Shown piece after piece: positions 22,442 to 31,194 of a stretch of DNA of 36,736 nt; the first letter of the stretch is position 1, and every line of letters starts with the position of its first letter. Source of the stretch: an uncultured Pseudomonadota bacterium (GTDB lineage Bacteria; Pseudomonadota; Gammaproteobacteria; Burkholderiales; SG8-39). Where the stretch lies: NCBI GenBank assembly GCA_903909415.1, contig CAIVVS010000279.1:1-36736 (forward strand), given 5' to 3'. The notes under the pieces were generated by a model. That model saw nothing but the letters and a program-made list of their open reading frames with translations. It was not told the DNA's origin and searched no databases. The position numbers and the translations under genes were made by a program.

Positions 22442-22995
22442 TCGTGCTCCAGCAGGTGGTAGTGGACCTGCCCCGCGCGGCCCGCGCGATGCACGCGCCA
22501 GCCGCCTCCAGGCAGGTATTCGCTGCCGGACTCGAGGTAGACCCGGCCGCCGGGCGCAAGCCACGGCGCAAGCAGCGCCAGCGCCGCCGCGTCCAGCCCG
22601 CTCCCGAAAGGGGGGTCGAGGAACACCACATCGTAGGGCGACGGCGCCTGACGCAGGAATTCTAGCGCATCGCCCCTGCTTGCACGGACGGCGGTTGCGC
22701 CCAGCAATTCCGCCGTGTCGCGCAGGGACTTCACGACCTGGGCATGCGCATCCAGCATGGCGACGTCGCGGGCGCCCCGCGATGCCGCCTCGAATCCCAG
22801 CGCGCCCGAGCCCGCGAACAGGTCCAGGCAGCGCCGGCCCGACAGGTCCTGCCCCAGCCAGTTGAACAGCGTCTCGCGCACCCGGTCGGGCGTGGGGCGC
22901 AGGCCGGGGACGTCGGGAAAGCGGATCCGGCGGCCGCGCCAGGCGCCGCCGATGATGCGCAGGACCTGCGCGCCTCCCCCGCGCACCGCCCTCAC
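22438..22995 (-). CDS. rsmD: 16S rRNA (guanine(966)-N2)-methyltransferase
   Basis: RsmD methylates G966 of 16S rRNA during 30S assembly. The 185-residue product has the N-terminal [12 protein letters not shown], then [15 protein letters not shown], the SAM-binding motif [19 protein letters not shown] at about 57-75, and the catalytic DPPF in [11 protein letters not shown] at about 123-133. The start is a GTG that overlaps the stop of the preceding M16 gene (GTGA), and its own stop overlaps coaD. Translational coupling runs through all three genes. Confidence 0.95.
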   Translation of the reverse strand: MRAVRGGGAQVLRIIGGAWRGRRIRFPDVPGLRPTPDRVRETLFNWLGQDLSGRRCLDLFAGSGALGFEAASRGARDVAMLDAHAQVVKSLRDTAELLGATAVRASRGDALEFLRQAPSPYDVVFLDPPFGSGLDAAALALLAPWLAPGGRVYLESGSEYLPGGGWRVHRAGRAGQVHYHLLEHE

Positions 22996-24350
22996 TTCGT
23001 CGCGTCGCCGGCGACGACGACCGTGGCCATGCGCTGCGGGTCGACCCGGCGCGAGTAGGCGTCGCGGACCTCGGACAGCGTGACCTTTGCGATGCGCGCG
23101 GGCAGCTGGTCCAGCCAGTCGGCGGGGAGGCGGTAAAAGCCGATGACCGCGGCCTGGTCGAGCATCTTGCGGTTGGAGTCGATGCGCAGCGGAAAGCCCG
23201 CGACCAGGCTGCGCTTGGCGGCCTGCAGCTCCCTGGCATCCGGACCGCGCTCGACGAACGCGGAGAGCTGCGAGCGCAATTCGGCCAGCGCCGCCTCGGA
23301 CTGGTCGCGCCGGGTCTGCAGGCCCAGCAGGTAGGGCCCTTCGACGGCCAGAGGCAGGAAGTAGCTGTAGACGCTGTACGCAAAGCCGCGCTTGTCACGG
23401 ATCTCGCGGAACAGGCGCGAGGTGAATCCCCCGCCACCGAGCACATGGTTGCCCACCAGCAGCGCGACGTAGTCGGGGTCGTCGCGCGCCGCCACCGGCA
23501 TGCCCATCACCACATGGCTCTGCTCGGCCGGATGCGCCACCCGCAAGGTCCCGGCCGGCGCGGAGGGCGGCCGGAACGATGGCGCGCGAGCGGGCGGGGC
23601 GTCCGCGGCAGCCGCGCGCGGGAGGCGCGCGGTGAGGTCCTGCGCGATGCGCTCGGCCTCGGCGCGCGACACGTCGCCGACGATGGTGACCACCGAGCGC
23701 GATGCCGAACGGTGTCGCGCATGGAAAGCGCGCACGTCGGCCTCGGCCAGCCCGGCCACCGAATCGATGCTGGTGCTCACGCCATAGGGATGGCCCGGGT
23801 ACATGCGCTCGTAGAGCCGGCGTTCGGCGATCGCTTCAGGGCGCGTCTCGGCCTCGCGCACCTGGGCCTGCAGCCTCGCCTTCTCGCGCGCAACCGTGTC
23901 CGGCGCGAAGGACGGCTCAGCAAGCAGCGTGGCCAGCACGGCGAGTGCCGGGTCACGGTCCCGCGCACCGGACAGCACGCGCAGGTTGTAGCCGGCGCGG
24001 TCGCGATCGAACGTGGTCCCCAGTTGCGCACCGGCATCGGCCAGGCGCTCGCCTATCGCGCGCTCGGTCTGCGACTCGCCCCCAGCGCGCAGCAGCGCAT
24101 GCGTGAGGCGCGCCAGGCCGGCCTTGCCGGCAGGATCGAAGGAGCTGCCCGCGGCCGTTTCCACCGCGACGTCCAGCACGGCGATGGCGCGCGACTCGAT
24201 GAAGGTCACGCGCGCCCCGCTGGGCGCGGTCCACTGCTGCAGCTGCGGGCCGGCGTGCACCATCGGCGCCAGCAGGCAGGCGGCGAGTACGGCAACCGGG
24301 CGCAGCATGCGCGCGGCGCGCGGCATGCGAACGGACTGGAAGCTAGCCAT
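22992..24350 (-). CDS. M16 family peptidase-like protein, zinc motif lost (non-catalytic partner)
   Basis: The 452-residue secreted or periplasmic protein has an N-terminal signal sequence ending near MVHA. It has the two-domain M16 fold, with an inhibitor-like N-terminal half and a substrate-binding C-terminal half that retains [22 protein letters not shown]. Where active members carry HxxEH, this one reads [13 protein letters not shown], so zinc cannot be bound normally. Paired M16 genes of one active and one inactive subunit form heterodimers (as in mitochondrial processing peptidase), and the adjacent gene carries the intact site. The pair begins five bases apart. It probably degrades peptides in the periplasm. 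Confidence 0.9.
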   Translation of the reverse strand: MASFQSVRMPRAARMLRPVAVLAACLLAPMVHAGPQLQQWTAPSGARVTFIESRAIAVLDVAVETAAGSSFDPAGKAGLARLTHALLRAGGESQTERAIGERLADAGAQLGTTFDRDRAGYNLRVLSGARDRDPALAVLATLLAEPSFAPDTVAREKARLQAQVREAETRPEAIAERRLYERMYPGHPYGVSTSIDSVAGLAEADVRAFHARHRSASRSVVTIVGDVSRAEAERIAQDLTARLPRAAAADAPPARAPSFRPPSAPAGTLRVAHPAEQSHVVMGMPVAARDDPDYVALLVGNHVLGGGGFTSRLFREIRDKRGFAYSVYSYFLPLAVEGPYLLGLQTRRDQSEAALAELRSQLSAFVERGPDARELQAAKRSLVAGFPLRIDSNRKMLDQAAVIGFYRLPADWLDQLPARIAKVTLSEVRDAYSRRVDPQRMATVVVAGDATK

Positions 24351-24355
24351 GGCGG

Positions 24356-25780
24356 TCAGTGCCTCATCGCGCCACTGGCCGGGCGCCTCGGGGCAGCCGC
24401 ATCCATGGGCAGCGCTTCCAGCACGCCGACCGTGAGCTGGTCATCCACCAGCAACCTGGCCGCGGCCCGCACCTGCTCCGCGTCCACGGAGCGGATGCGT
24501 TCGAGGATGCGGTCCGCGTCGCGCCAGGAGAGGCCTGCGTTCTCCAGCCGGCCGATCTCCATGGCCTGCGAGAAAATCGAATCACGGTCGAACACTTCCC
24601 GCGCGACCATCTGCGTCTTGACCCGCTCGAGTTCCGCAGGTGGCACGCCATCGGCAGCCACCCGCGCCACCTCGGCGCGTATCGCCGCCTCGAGCTGCCC
24701 TCCGCCCACGCCCTGCGCCGCAGTGGCGCCCAGCATCAGCATGGCCGGGCCGCGCGGATAGGGGTCGTAGGACGCGAAGGTGTTCACAGCGAGCCTGCGC
24801 TCCCGCACCAGCGTCTGGCGCAGGCGCGCGCCGTCGTACCCGTCCAGCAGCGATGCCAGCACCGCCAGGGCATACGGCGAGGCCTGGGCTGCCGGCTCCT
24901 CCATGCGCCGCAGCGCGGGCACCTTCCAGCCCAGCAACACGCCATGCGCTTCCGCCGGGGCGCGCACCTCGGTGCGGCGCAGCCCGCGTTGCGGCGCCTC
25001 GTCATTGGCACGCACTGCCGGAAGCGGCCGGGGCTTGAGCCTGCCGTAATGCCGCTCTGCAAGCCGGAACACGCGCGCCGCGTCGACGTCTCCGACGATC
25101 ACCACCGTCGCGTTGTTCGGCGCATACCAGCGCTGGTACCAGGCCAGCGCGTCCCGGTGCGTCATGGCCTGGAGGTCCGCCATCCAGCCGATCACCGGCC
25201 AGCGGTAGGGATGCGACGACCAGGCAGACGCCATTAGCGCCTCGTAGAGCAGGCCCCGTGGGCGATCCTCGGTGCGCAGCCTGCGCTCCTCCATCACGAC
25301 CTGGATCTCGCGCGCGAACTCGTCCCCGCGCACCACGAGGTTGGACATGCGCTCGGCTTCCAGCGACATCACCAGTTCCAGGTGGTCCTTGTGGACCTGC
25401 TGGTGGTACACGGTGCTGTCGCGGTTGGTGAACGCGTTGTCGCGCCCTCCGGCCTCGGAAACCTGGCGCGAGAAATCCCCCGACTTCAGCTTGCGCGTGC
25501 CCTTGAACATCAGGTGCTCGAGCACATGCGCCACGCCGCTGGCGCCGACCGGCTCGTCCATGCTGCCGGCGCGGTACCAGACCTGGTGCACCAGGGTCGG
25601 CGCCCGGCGGTCCTCGCGCACGATCACGCGAAGGCCGTTGGCGAGGCGCACCTCCCGTGTCGCGTCGGGTCCAGCCGCGCGTGCCGGCACCCAACCGCCG
25701 GCGGCGACCACCAACATCGCGGCGGCGATCAACGCGAGCGGCGTCAGCCGGGTGGTCGGGGCGAGGCGCATCGGGCTCAT
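24356..25780 (-). CDS. M16 family zinc metallopeptidase (catalytic subunit)
   Basis: From the ATG at 25780 the product has 474 residues, with a signal peptide (hydrophobic LALIAAAMLVVAAGGWVPARA). The zinc motif HVLEH is at about 85-89 in GVAHVLEHLMFKGT, and the distal Glu ligand in EIQVVMEERR is at about 159-167. The C-terminal half has DGYDGARLRQTLVRERRLAV. It is an insulinase/pitrilysin-type (M16B) peptidase that probably works with the inactive neighbour. The frame extends upstream to 25894, but that part is not signal-like, so I place the start at MSPMRLAP; an ATG at 25771 is an alternative. It is divergent from ftsY. Confidence 0.92.
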   Translation of the reverse strand: MSPMRLAPTTRLTPLALIAAAMLVVAAGGWVPARAAGPDATREVRLANGLRVIVREDRRAPTLVHQVWYRAGSMDEPVGASGVAHVLEHLMFKGTRKLKSGDFSRQVSEAGGRDNAFTNRDSTVYHQQVHKDHLELVMSLEAERMSNLVVRGDEFAREIQVVMEERRLRTEDRPRGLLYEALMASAWSSHPYRWPVIGWMADLQAMTHRDALAWYQRWYAPNNATVVIVGDVDAARVFRLAERHYGRLKPRPLPAVRANDEAPQRGLRRTEVRAPAEAHGVLLGWKVPALRRMEEPAAQASPYALAVLASLLDGYDGARLRQTLVRERRLAVNTFASYDPYPRGPAMLMLGATAAQGVGGGQLEAAIRAEVARVAADGVPPAELERVKTQMVAREVFDRDSIFSQAMEIGRLENAGLSWRDADRILERIRSVDAEQVRAAARLLVDDQLTVGVLEALPMDAAAPRRPASGAMRH

Positions 25781-25919
25781 CTCAGGGCAGGGCGCCAGCG
25801 TCGCCGGCAGGGATCGTGGATCGATGCTGATACAATCGGGATGTTGCACCAAGCATATTAGCAGCAGCCCCAGCGCGATCCCTCGCGCCTCCAATGCCCC
25901 TCCTCACCGCTCCGGACCC

Positions 25920-26900
25920 ATGCTAGGCCTGTTCAGGAAAAGCGCGGATGCCGCCAAGGGCAGTGCCTCCACCGACGCCGGAAAGGCATCCGATGGCGGG
26001 GGCTGGTTCGGCCGCCTCAAGTCGGGCCTCGCGCGAACGCGCGGCACGCTGGGCGCCCTGTTCGGCGCGACGCGCGTCGATGAGGCCCTGTTCGAGGAGC
26101 TGGAAGCCGCCCTGCTCACCGCCGACGCGGGCGTCGACGCCACGACCCACCTGATCACGTGCCTGCGCGAACGCGCGCGCCGCGAGCGCATCGAGACCGG
26201 CGAGGCGCTGCGCGAGGCGCTCGCGGACCTGCTGATGGAACTGCTGGCACCGCTCGAGGTGAACCCGGACATGAAGCGCGCCAAGCCGTTGGTGCTGATG
26301 GTGGCCGGCGTGAACGGCGCGGGCAAGACTACCTCCATCGGCAAGTTCGCCAAGCAGTTCCAGGCCAACGGCCAGTCGGTGCTGCTTGCGGCCGGCGACA
26401 CCTTCCGCGCCGCGGCCCGGGAACAGCTCGTCGAGTGGGGCGACCGCAACGGCGTCACGGTGATTTCCCAGGCCGGGGGCGACCCGGCGGCCGTCGTGTT
26501 CGACGCGGTGCAGGCGGCGCGCGCTCGCGGCATCGACATCGTGATAGCCGACACCGCGGGCCGGCTGCCGACCCAGCTGCACCTGATGGAGGAAGTGAAG
26601 AAGATCAAGCGCGTGATCGCCAAGGCGGACGCGGGCGCTCCCCATGAGGTCTGGCTGGTGCTCGATGCCAACACGGGCCAGAACGCGCTCGCGCAGGTGA
26701 AGGCCTTCGACGACGCACTCGGACTGACCGGCCTGGTGCTGACCAAGCTGGACGGCACGGCGCGCGGCGGCGTGGTCGCGGCCATCGCGCGCCAGCGCCC
26801 GGTGCCGCTGGTGTACATCGGCGTGGGTGAAGGCATAGACGACCTGCGGCCGTTCCGCGCGCGCGAGTTCATCGCAGCGCTGCTGGACCTGCGCGACTGA
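25920..26900 (+). CDS. ftsY: Signal recognition particle receptor FtsY
   Basis: FtsY is the SRP receptor GTPase that docks ribosome-nascent-chain complexes at the inner membrane. The 326-residue protein has a short, partly charged N-terminal A domain (1-30), an N domain (about 30-120), and the G domain with P-loop GVNGAGKTT (130-138), DTFRAAAREQL (160-170), DTAGR (211-215) and TKLDG (275-279). I chose the ATG at 25920; the open frame continues upstream without family similarity. ftsE follows after 12 bases, forming the classic ftsYEX operon, divergent from the M16 genes. Confidence 0.96.
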   Translation: MLGLFRKSADAAKGSASTDAGKASDGGGWFGRLKSGLARTRGTLGALFGATRVDEALFEELEAALLTADAGVDATTHLITCLRERARRERIETGEALREALADLLMELLAPLEVNPDMKRAKPLVLMVAGVNGAGKTTSIGKFAKQFQANGQSVLLAAGDTFRAAAREQLVEWGDRNGVTVISQAGGDPAAVVFDAVQAARARGIDIVIADTAGRLPTQLHLMEEVKKIKRVIAKADAGAPHEVWLVLDANTGQNALAQVKAFDDALGLTGLVLTKLDGTARGGVVAAIARQRPVPLVYIGVGEGIDDLRPFRAREFIAALLDLRD

Positions 26901-26912
26901 GCAGGCCGGGGA

Positions 26913-27608
26913 ATGTCCGATCCGGTGATCAGCTTCAGCCAGGTGGCCATGCGCTACCCGGGCGGGCATGAAGCCCTCTCCCACCTGAGCTTCGCCATCG
27001 AGCCCGGCGAGATGGTCTTCCTGACCGGGCATTCCGGCGCGGGCAAGTCCACGCTGCTGAAGCTGATCGCGGCCATCGAGCGCGCCACCGAAGGCACGGT
27101 GCTGGTGGCGGGCCAGAACATCACCCGGCTGAAGCCCGCCGCCGTCCCCTTCCTGAGGCGCAAACTCGGCATCGTGTTCCAGGACCAGAAACTGCTGCAC
27201 GACCGGAGCGTGTTCGAGAACGTGATGCTGCCGCTGCAGGTCACCGGCCACCCGCACCGGGAAGCATCGCGCCGCGCGCGCGCCGCGCTGGACAAGGTGG
27301 GGCTGCTGGACCGGGAGCGTGCACGGCCCATCACCCTGTCCGGCGGCGAGCAGCAGCGCCTGTGTATCGCGCGGGCGGTGGTGAACCGGCCGAGCGTATT
27401 GCTCGCGGATGAACCCACTGCCAGCCTTGATGCGGACTACGCGCGGACCATCATGGACATGTTCCGCGACTTCAACCAGGTCGGCGTGACGGTGCTGATC
27501 GCCACGCACGACCAGTCCCTGATCGAACGGCTGAAGCCGCGCGTGCTGCACCTGTCGCGCGGCCGGCTGGCGGACGGGCCACCCACGGATGACGGGGGCG
27601 GGGCATGA
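26913..27608 (+). CDS. ftsE: Cell-division ATP-binding protein FtsE
   Basis: FtsE is the ATPase of the FtsEX complex, which activates peptidoglycan hydrolases at the division septum. The 231-residue protein shows Walker A GHSGAGKST (39-47), the Q-loop FQDQKLL, the ABC signature LSGGEQQR, Walker B VLLADEPT and the H-loop ATHD. Its TGA overlaps the ftsX ATG by four bases (ATGA). The last dozen residues are Gly/Asp-rich and not conserved. Confidence 0.96.
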   Translation: MSDPVISFSQVAMRYPGGHEALSHLSFAIEPGEMVFLTGHSGAGKSTLLKLIAAIERATEGTVLVAGQNITRLKPAAVPFLRRKLGIVFQDQKLLHDRSVFENVMLPLQVTGHPHREASRRARAALDKVGLLDRERARPITLSGGEQQRLCIARAVVNRPSVLLADEPTASLDADYARTIMDMFRDFNQVGVTVLIATHDQSLIERLKPRVLHLSRGRLADGPPTDDGGGA

Positions 27609-28513
27609 AGGCCTGGCTGAGGCACCATGCGCAGAGCCTGGCGGCGACGCTCTCGCGCCTGGCGCAGGCACCGCTGGCAAGCACCTTGAACGCGCTGGTG
27701 ATCGGCATCGCGCTCGCGCTGCCGCTGGGCGGCTACGCGCTGCTGGCGAGCCTCAAGGCCCTGTCCGGGGGACTGGCGACGGAGCCCCAGGTCAGCGTGT
27801 TCCTCGCGCCGGAGGCGGGGCGCGGCGACGTCGCGGAACTGGACAAGCGCCTGCGTGCGATGGAGGGCGTGGCGTCGGTGCGATTCGTGCCCCGGGATGC
27901 CGCATTGACCAGCCTGAAGGCGGCCCCGGGCATGGCCGACGTGATCGGATCGCTGCGCGACAACCCCCTGCCGGATGCCTTCGTCGTGACCCTGCGTGAC
28001 CGCGACCCCGCCCTCTCCGGCAGGACCGAGGCCCAGGCCCGCGCCCTGCCCAAGGTGGCCCATGTGCAGGTCGACGCAGCCTGGATCCAGCGGCTGGACG
28101 CGCTCATCCGGATCGGCCGGGTAGCGGTGGCCCTGCTGGGCACCTTGCTTGCGATTGCCCTGGTTGCGGTGACATTCAACACCATCCGCCTCCAGATCCT
28201 GACGCAGCGCGACGAAATCGAAGTATCCAAGCTGGTCGGCGCCACGGACAGCACGGTCCGCAGGCCCTTCTTTTACCTCGGCGGCGTACTTGGCCTGGCA
28301 GGTGGTGCCATCGGGATGGGCATCGTGTTCGGTGCCCTGTACCTGCTCAACCGCGAGGTCGGCCGGCTGGCGGTGCAATACGGGTCGGACTTCAGCCTGA
28401 CCTATCTGGGCTGGGTCGATGTCCTCTCCGTGCTGGCCTTTGCCACCCTCTTGGGATGGTTTGGTGCATTCATGTCTGTGAGCAAGCACTTATGGCAGAT
28501 TCAGCCTAAATAG
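27605..28513 (+). CDS. ftsX: Cell-division transport-like membrane protein FtsX
   Basis: FtsX is the membrane partner of FtsE and transmits ATP hydrolysis to periplasmic amidase activators. The 302-residue protein has a first membrane helix at about 28-50, a periplasmic loop of about 120 residues, and three C-terminal membrane helices (about 170-195, 225-250 and 272-292). The conserved QRDEIEVSKLVGATD segment follows the second helix. It overlaps ftsE by four bases. rpoH lies 225 bases downstream behind its own regulatory region. Confidence 0.95.
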   Translation: MKAWLRHHAQSLAATLSRLAQAPLASTLNALVIGIALALPLGGYALLASLKALSGGLATEPQVSVFLAPEAGRGDVAELDKRLRAMEGVASVRFVPRDAALTSLKAAPGMADVIGSLRDNPLPDAFVVTLRDRDPALSGRTEAQARALPKVAHVQVDAAWIQRLDALIRIGRVAVALLGTLLAIALVAVTFNTIRLQILTQRDEIEVSKLVGATDSTVRRPFFYLGGVLGLAGGAIGMGIVFGALYLLNREVGRLAVQYGSDFSLTYLGWVDVLSVLAFATLLGWFGAFMSVSKHLWQIQPK

Positions 28514-28520
28514 TGCGTCT

Positions 28521-28543
28521 CAGGTGTTTCCAGATCAGGAACA
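28521..28543 (+). terminator. Possible weak hairpin terminator after ftsX
   Basis: CAGGTGTTTCC and GGAACACTG form an imperfect stem around AGATCA, seven bases after the ftsX stop. No T-run follows, so termination would be weak or factor-dependent. Confidence 0.25.
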
Positions 28544-28583
28544 CTGTATTTCCCACGAAAACGCTCGGAAACTTATTCGGGCC

Positions 28584-28613
28584 TTAGCACTCCAACCCGC
28601 AGAGTGCTAAACT
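28584..28613 (+). promoter_or_regulatory. Perfect CIRCE element (HrcA operator) over a probable rpoH promoter
   Basis: TTAGCACTC (28584-28592), nine bases, and GAGTGCTAA (28602-28610) match the CIRCE consensus exactly. A possible promoter lies within it: -35 TTAGCA (28584-28589), an 18-base spacer and -10 TAAACT (28608-28613). HrcA bound here would block rpoH transcription until heat or misfolded protein titrates GroEL. The element lies about 130 bases before the rpoH start. Confidence 0.9.
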
Positions 28614-28738
28614 GATTTCGTAGCCAATGCCGCAAAGCAACAACCTGCAGGTGTCCAACCAGCAGGCGTGTCACAAGCACTCGCGGCATACGGGCAAATC
28701 GGGGGGCCAAAAGCACCCCGGCTTACGGAGGAAACGAA

Positions 28739-29599
28739 ATGAGCCAATTGACGATGATGGCGCTGCCGGTACCGTCCGCCCTCGGCAGCATCGAGAGCTA
28801 CGTGCAGGCGGTGAACCGTTTCCCGGTGCTGAGCGCCGAGGAAGAGGTCGCCCTGGCGCGCCGGTTCCGCGACGAAGGGGACATTGATTCCGCCAGCCGC
28901 CTGGTGCTGTCGCACCTTCGCGTCGTGGTCGCGATCGCCCGCGGCTACATGGGCTACGGCCTGCCGCACGCCGACCTGGTGCAGGAAGGCAACATCGGCC
29001 TCATGAAGGCGGTGAAGCGCTACGACCCCGAGCGCGGCGTGCGCCTGGTGTCCTTCGCCGTGCACTGGATCAAGGCCGAGATCCACGAGTTCGTGCTGCG
29101 CAACTGGCGCACCGTGAAGATCGCCACGACCAAGGCCCAGCGCAAGCTGTTCTTCAACCTGCGCTCGATGAAGCCCGGCCTGGCGCCGCTGACGCTGGCC
29201 GAGGTCAGCAACGTGGCCAAGGTGCTGGGCGTCAAACCAGAAGAAGTGCGGGAGATGGAAACCCGCCTTGCCGGTGGTGACGTCGCGCTTGAACCCCAGG
29301 GGGATGACGAAGACGAAAAGTTCTCGCCCATTTCCTACCTTGTCGATCCGGCCGCCGAGCCCTCGCAGGTCCTCGAGACCAACGAGGGCGCACGCCTGCA
29401 GGCAGAAGGCCTGGAGCAGGCGCTGGCCAGCCTGGATCCGCGCAGCCGGCGCATCATCGAAGCGCGCTGGTTGCGCGAAGACAAGGAGCAGTTGACGCTG
29501 CATGACCTGGCTGCAGAGTTCGGCGTGTCCGCCGAGCGCATACGCCAGGTGGAAGTCAAGGCGCTGCAGAAGATGCGGGGCTACCTCCGCGCGTCCTGA
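28739..29599 (+). CDS. rpoH: RNA polymerase heat-shock sigma factor RpoH (sigma32)
   Basis: Sigma32 directs RNA polymerase to chaperone and protease genes. The 286-residue protein has region 1.2/2.1 (SIESYVQAVNRFPVLSAEEE), region 2.2-2.4 (DLVQEGNIGLMKAVKRYDPE, then FAVHWIKAEIHEFVLRNW), the RpoH box QRKLFFNLR (134-142) which marks the heat-shock type, and region 4 (AAEFGVSAERIRQVEVKALQ). The ATG has a strong GGAGG site. A GC-rich hairpin (28700-28720) lies just before that site and could influence translation. A CIRCE element controls the promoter, and an intrinsic terminator follows at 29622. It lies downstream of ftsYEX as in many proteobacteria. Confidence 0.97.
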   Translation: MSQLTMMALPVPSALGSIESYVQAVNRFPVLSAEEEVALARRFRDEGDIDSASRLVLSHLRVVVAIARGYMGYGLPHADLVQEGNIGLMKAVKRYDPERGVRLVSFAVHWIKAEIHEFVLRNWRTVKIATTKAQRKLFFNLRSMKPGLAPLTLAEVSNVAKVLGVKPEEVREMETRLAGGDVALEPQGDDEDEKFSPISYLVDPAAEPSQVLETNEGARLQAEGLEQALASLDPRSRRIIEARWLREDKEQLTLHDLAAEFGVSAERIRQVEVKALQKMRGYLRAS

Positions 29600-29621
29600 A
29601 GCAGGCCGCGCCATGGCGATG

Positions 29622-29648
29622 CGGCCGCGCCCCTGGCGCGGCCGTTTT
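29622..29648 (+). terminator. Intrinsic terminator after rpoH
   Basis: A perfect ten-base stem, CGGCCGCGCC and GGCGCGGCCG with a CCT loop, is followed by TTTT. It lies 23 bases beyond the rpoH stop in the convergent gap with the SCO gene. Confidence 0.85.
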
Positions 29649-29670
29649 CAATTGCGCCGGGCGCGCGACG

Positions 29671-30294
29671 CTAACCCGCGGTCCTGAGCAGTGTGCGGAT
29701 GTCCTCGACCAGGGACGCCGCCTGGCCGTGGCGCACGAACAGCCGCAACCGCCCCTGCGGATCGTAGACATAGCTTCCGGCGGTATGGTCCACCGTGTAG
29801 GTGCCCGCAGCCGAGCCCGGCACCTTCTGGAAGAACACCTTGAACTGCTGGGCGGTGCGGGTCGTCGCGGCCGCGTCCCCGTACAGCCCGATGAAGGACG
29901 GATGGAACGAGGGAACGTACTGGGCCAGCAACGACTGGGTGTCGCGTTCCGGGTCGACCGTGACGAACAGCACCTGCACCCTGGCCCCGTCGGGGCCCAG
30001 CGCGTCGACCACCGCGCGCATCTCCGCCATGGTCGTCGGGCAAACGTCGGGGCACTGGGTGAAGCCGAAGAACATCACCACGACCTTGCCCCGGAAATCG
30101 GCCAGCGTTCGCGCCTTGCCGGTGTGGTCGGTCAGCGAAAAATCCTTCGCGTAGTCGGCGCCGGTGACGTCGACATTGCGGAACGACAACGCATCGTTGC
30201 CGCATGCGGAAAGCAGCCCCGCGAAGGCCAGCGCACACGCGCCGCGTGCCAGCAGGCCGAGCGCGCTCCGGCGCTCAACGGACGTAGTGGTCAA
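29671..30294 (-). CDS. SCO1/SenC-family copper chaperone for cytochrome c oxidase
   Basis: SCO proteins deliver copper to, or reduce, the CuA site of cytochrome c oxidase subunit II. The product (207 residues from TTG 30294) has a lipoprotein signal with lipobox LLSAC and a thioredoxin-like fold. The copper-binding CPDVC (CxxxC) lies in [13 protein letters not shown], and the distal histidine in the [14 protein letters not shown] segment. No ATG suits the signal peptide; TTG 30294 overlaps the ctaB 3' end by 20 bases and gives the best N-terminus, [13 protein letters not shown]. It is the last gene of the leftward SURF1-(SCO-like)-ctaA-ctaB-sco operon. Confidence 0.9.
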   Translation of the reverse strand: MTTTSVERRSALGLLARGACALAFAGLLSACGNDALSFRNVDVTGADYAKDFSLTDHTGKARTLADFRGKVVVMFFGFTQCPDVCPTTMAEMRAVVDALGPDGARVQVLFVTVDPERDTQSLLAQYVPSFHPSFIGLYGDAAATTRTAQQFKVFFQKVPGSAAGTYTVDHTAGSYVYDPQGRLRLFVRHGQAASLVEDIRTLLRTAG

Positions 30295-31159
30295 CCAGCA
30301 GCGCCGCGAACAGCAGGGCGAGGTAGGTGATGGAAAAGCGGAAGGTGCGCCGCGCGAGCGCGTCGGAATAAGCGACATAGAGGCGCACCGCATAGGCGAT
30401 GAACATGCCGCCCAGCACCACCGCGGATGCCAGGTAGATCCACCCGCTCATGCCCTGCACGAACGGAAGCAGCGAGCATGCGAACAGGATCAGCGTGTAG
30501 AGCAGCACGTGCAGCCGCGTGTAGCGCGAGCCATGGGTCACCGGCAGCATCGGGAGACCTGCCCGCGCGTAGTCCTCGGTCCGGTACAGCGCCAGCGCCC
30601 AGAAATGCGGCGGGGTCCAGGCGAAGATGATCAGCACCAGCAGCAGCGCCTCCGGGGCCACCTCGCCGGTGACCGCGGTCCAGCCGAGCAGCGGCGGCAT
30701 GGCGCCGGACAAGCCGCCGATCACGATGTTCTGCGGGGTCAGGGGCTTGAGTACCACCGTGTAGACGATGGCATACCCGACGAAGGTGCCGAAGGTCAGC
30801 CACATGGTGAGCGGATTCACCAGGTTGTAGAGCGTCCAGAGCCCCGCGCCACCGACCACGCCGGAGAACACCAGGGTCTGCAGGGAGGACAGTTCTCCGC
30901 GGGGGAGGGGACGGCCGCGGGTACGCGCCATCAGCGCGTCCAGCTTCTGCTCGACCAGGCAATTGATGGCGGCGGCGGCCCCGGCCACCAGCCAGATGCC
31001 CACGGTGCCGGCCACCAGCACCTTCATGGGCACCATCCCCGGCGTGGCGAGGAACATGCCGATCACCGCGCAGAAGACGATCAGCGCGACGACACGCGGC
31101 TTGCTCAGCTCATAGAACTGCCTGAGCTTGTGCGCCGACTGGTCCCATACGAGTTGCAT
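30275..31159 (-). CDS. ctaB: Heme O synthase (protoheme IX farnesyltransferase)
   Basis: CtaB (CyoE) attaches a farnesyl chain to heme B, forming heme O, the precursor of heme A. The 294-residue UbiA-family protein has about eight or nine membrane helices. The prenyl-diphosphate motif [21 protein letters not shown] is split as [12 protein letters not shown] followed by RTRGRP at about residues 66-84. The second loop motif is [20 protein letters not shown]. The N-terminus YELSKPRVV is typical. ctaA precedes it by 35 bases; the two enzymes act in sequence. Confidence 0.96.
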   Translation of the reverse strand: MQLVWDQSAHKLRQFYELSKPRVVALIVFCAVIGMFLATPGMVPMKVLVAGTVGIWLVAGAAAAINCLVEQKLDALMARTRGRPLPRGELSSLQTLVFSGVVGGAGLWTLYNLVNPLTMWLTFGTFVGYAIVYTVVLKPLTPQNIVIGGLSGAMPPLLGWTAVTGEVAPEALLLVLIIFAWTPPHFWALALYRTEDYARAGLPMLPVTHGSRYTRLHVLLYTLILFACSLLPFVQGMSGWIYLASAVVLGGMFIAYAVRLYVAYSDALARRTFRFSITYLALLFAALLVDHYVR

Positions 31160-31194
31160 CAGGGGGGGCTGCGCGGAGGCGATCGCCAGTGACG

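Noticed and set aside
28475..28500. Possible repeat core (AAGCACTTATGGCAG) at the ftsX end
   Set aside because: It lacks the AAAACAG half and lies in ftsX coding sequence. A short chance match.
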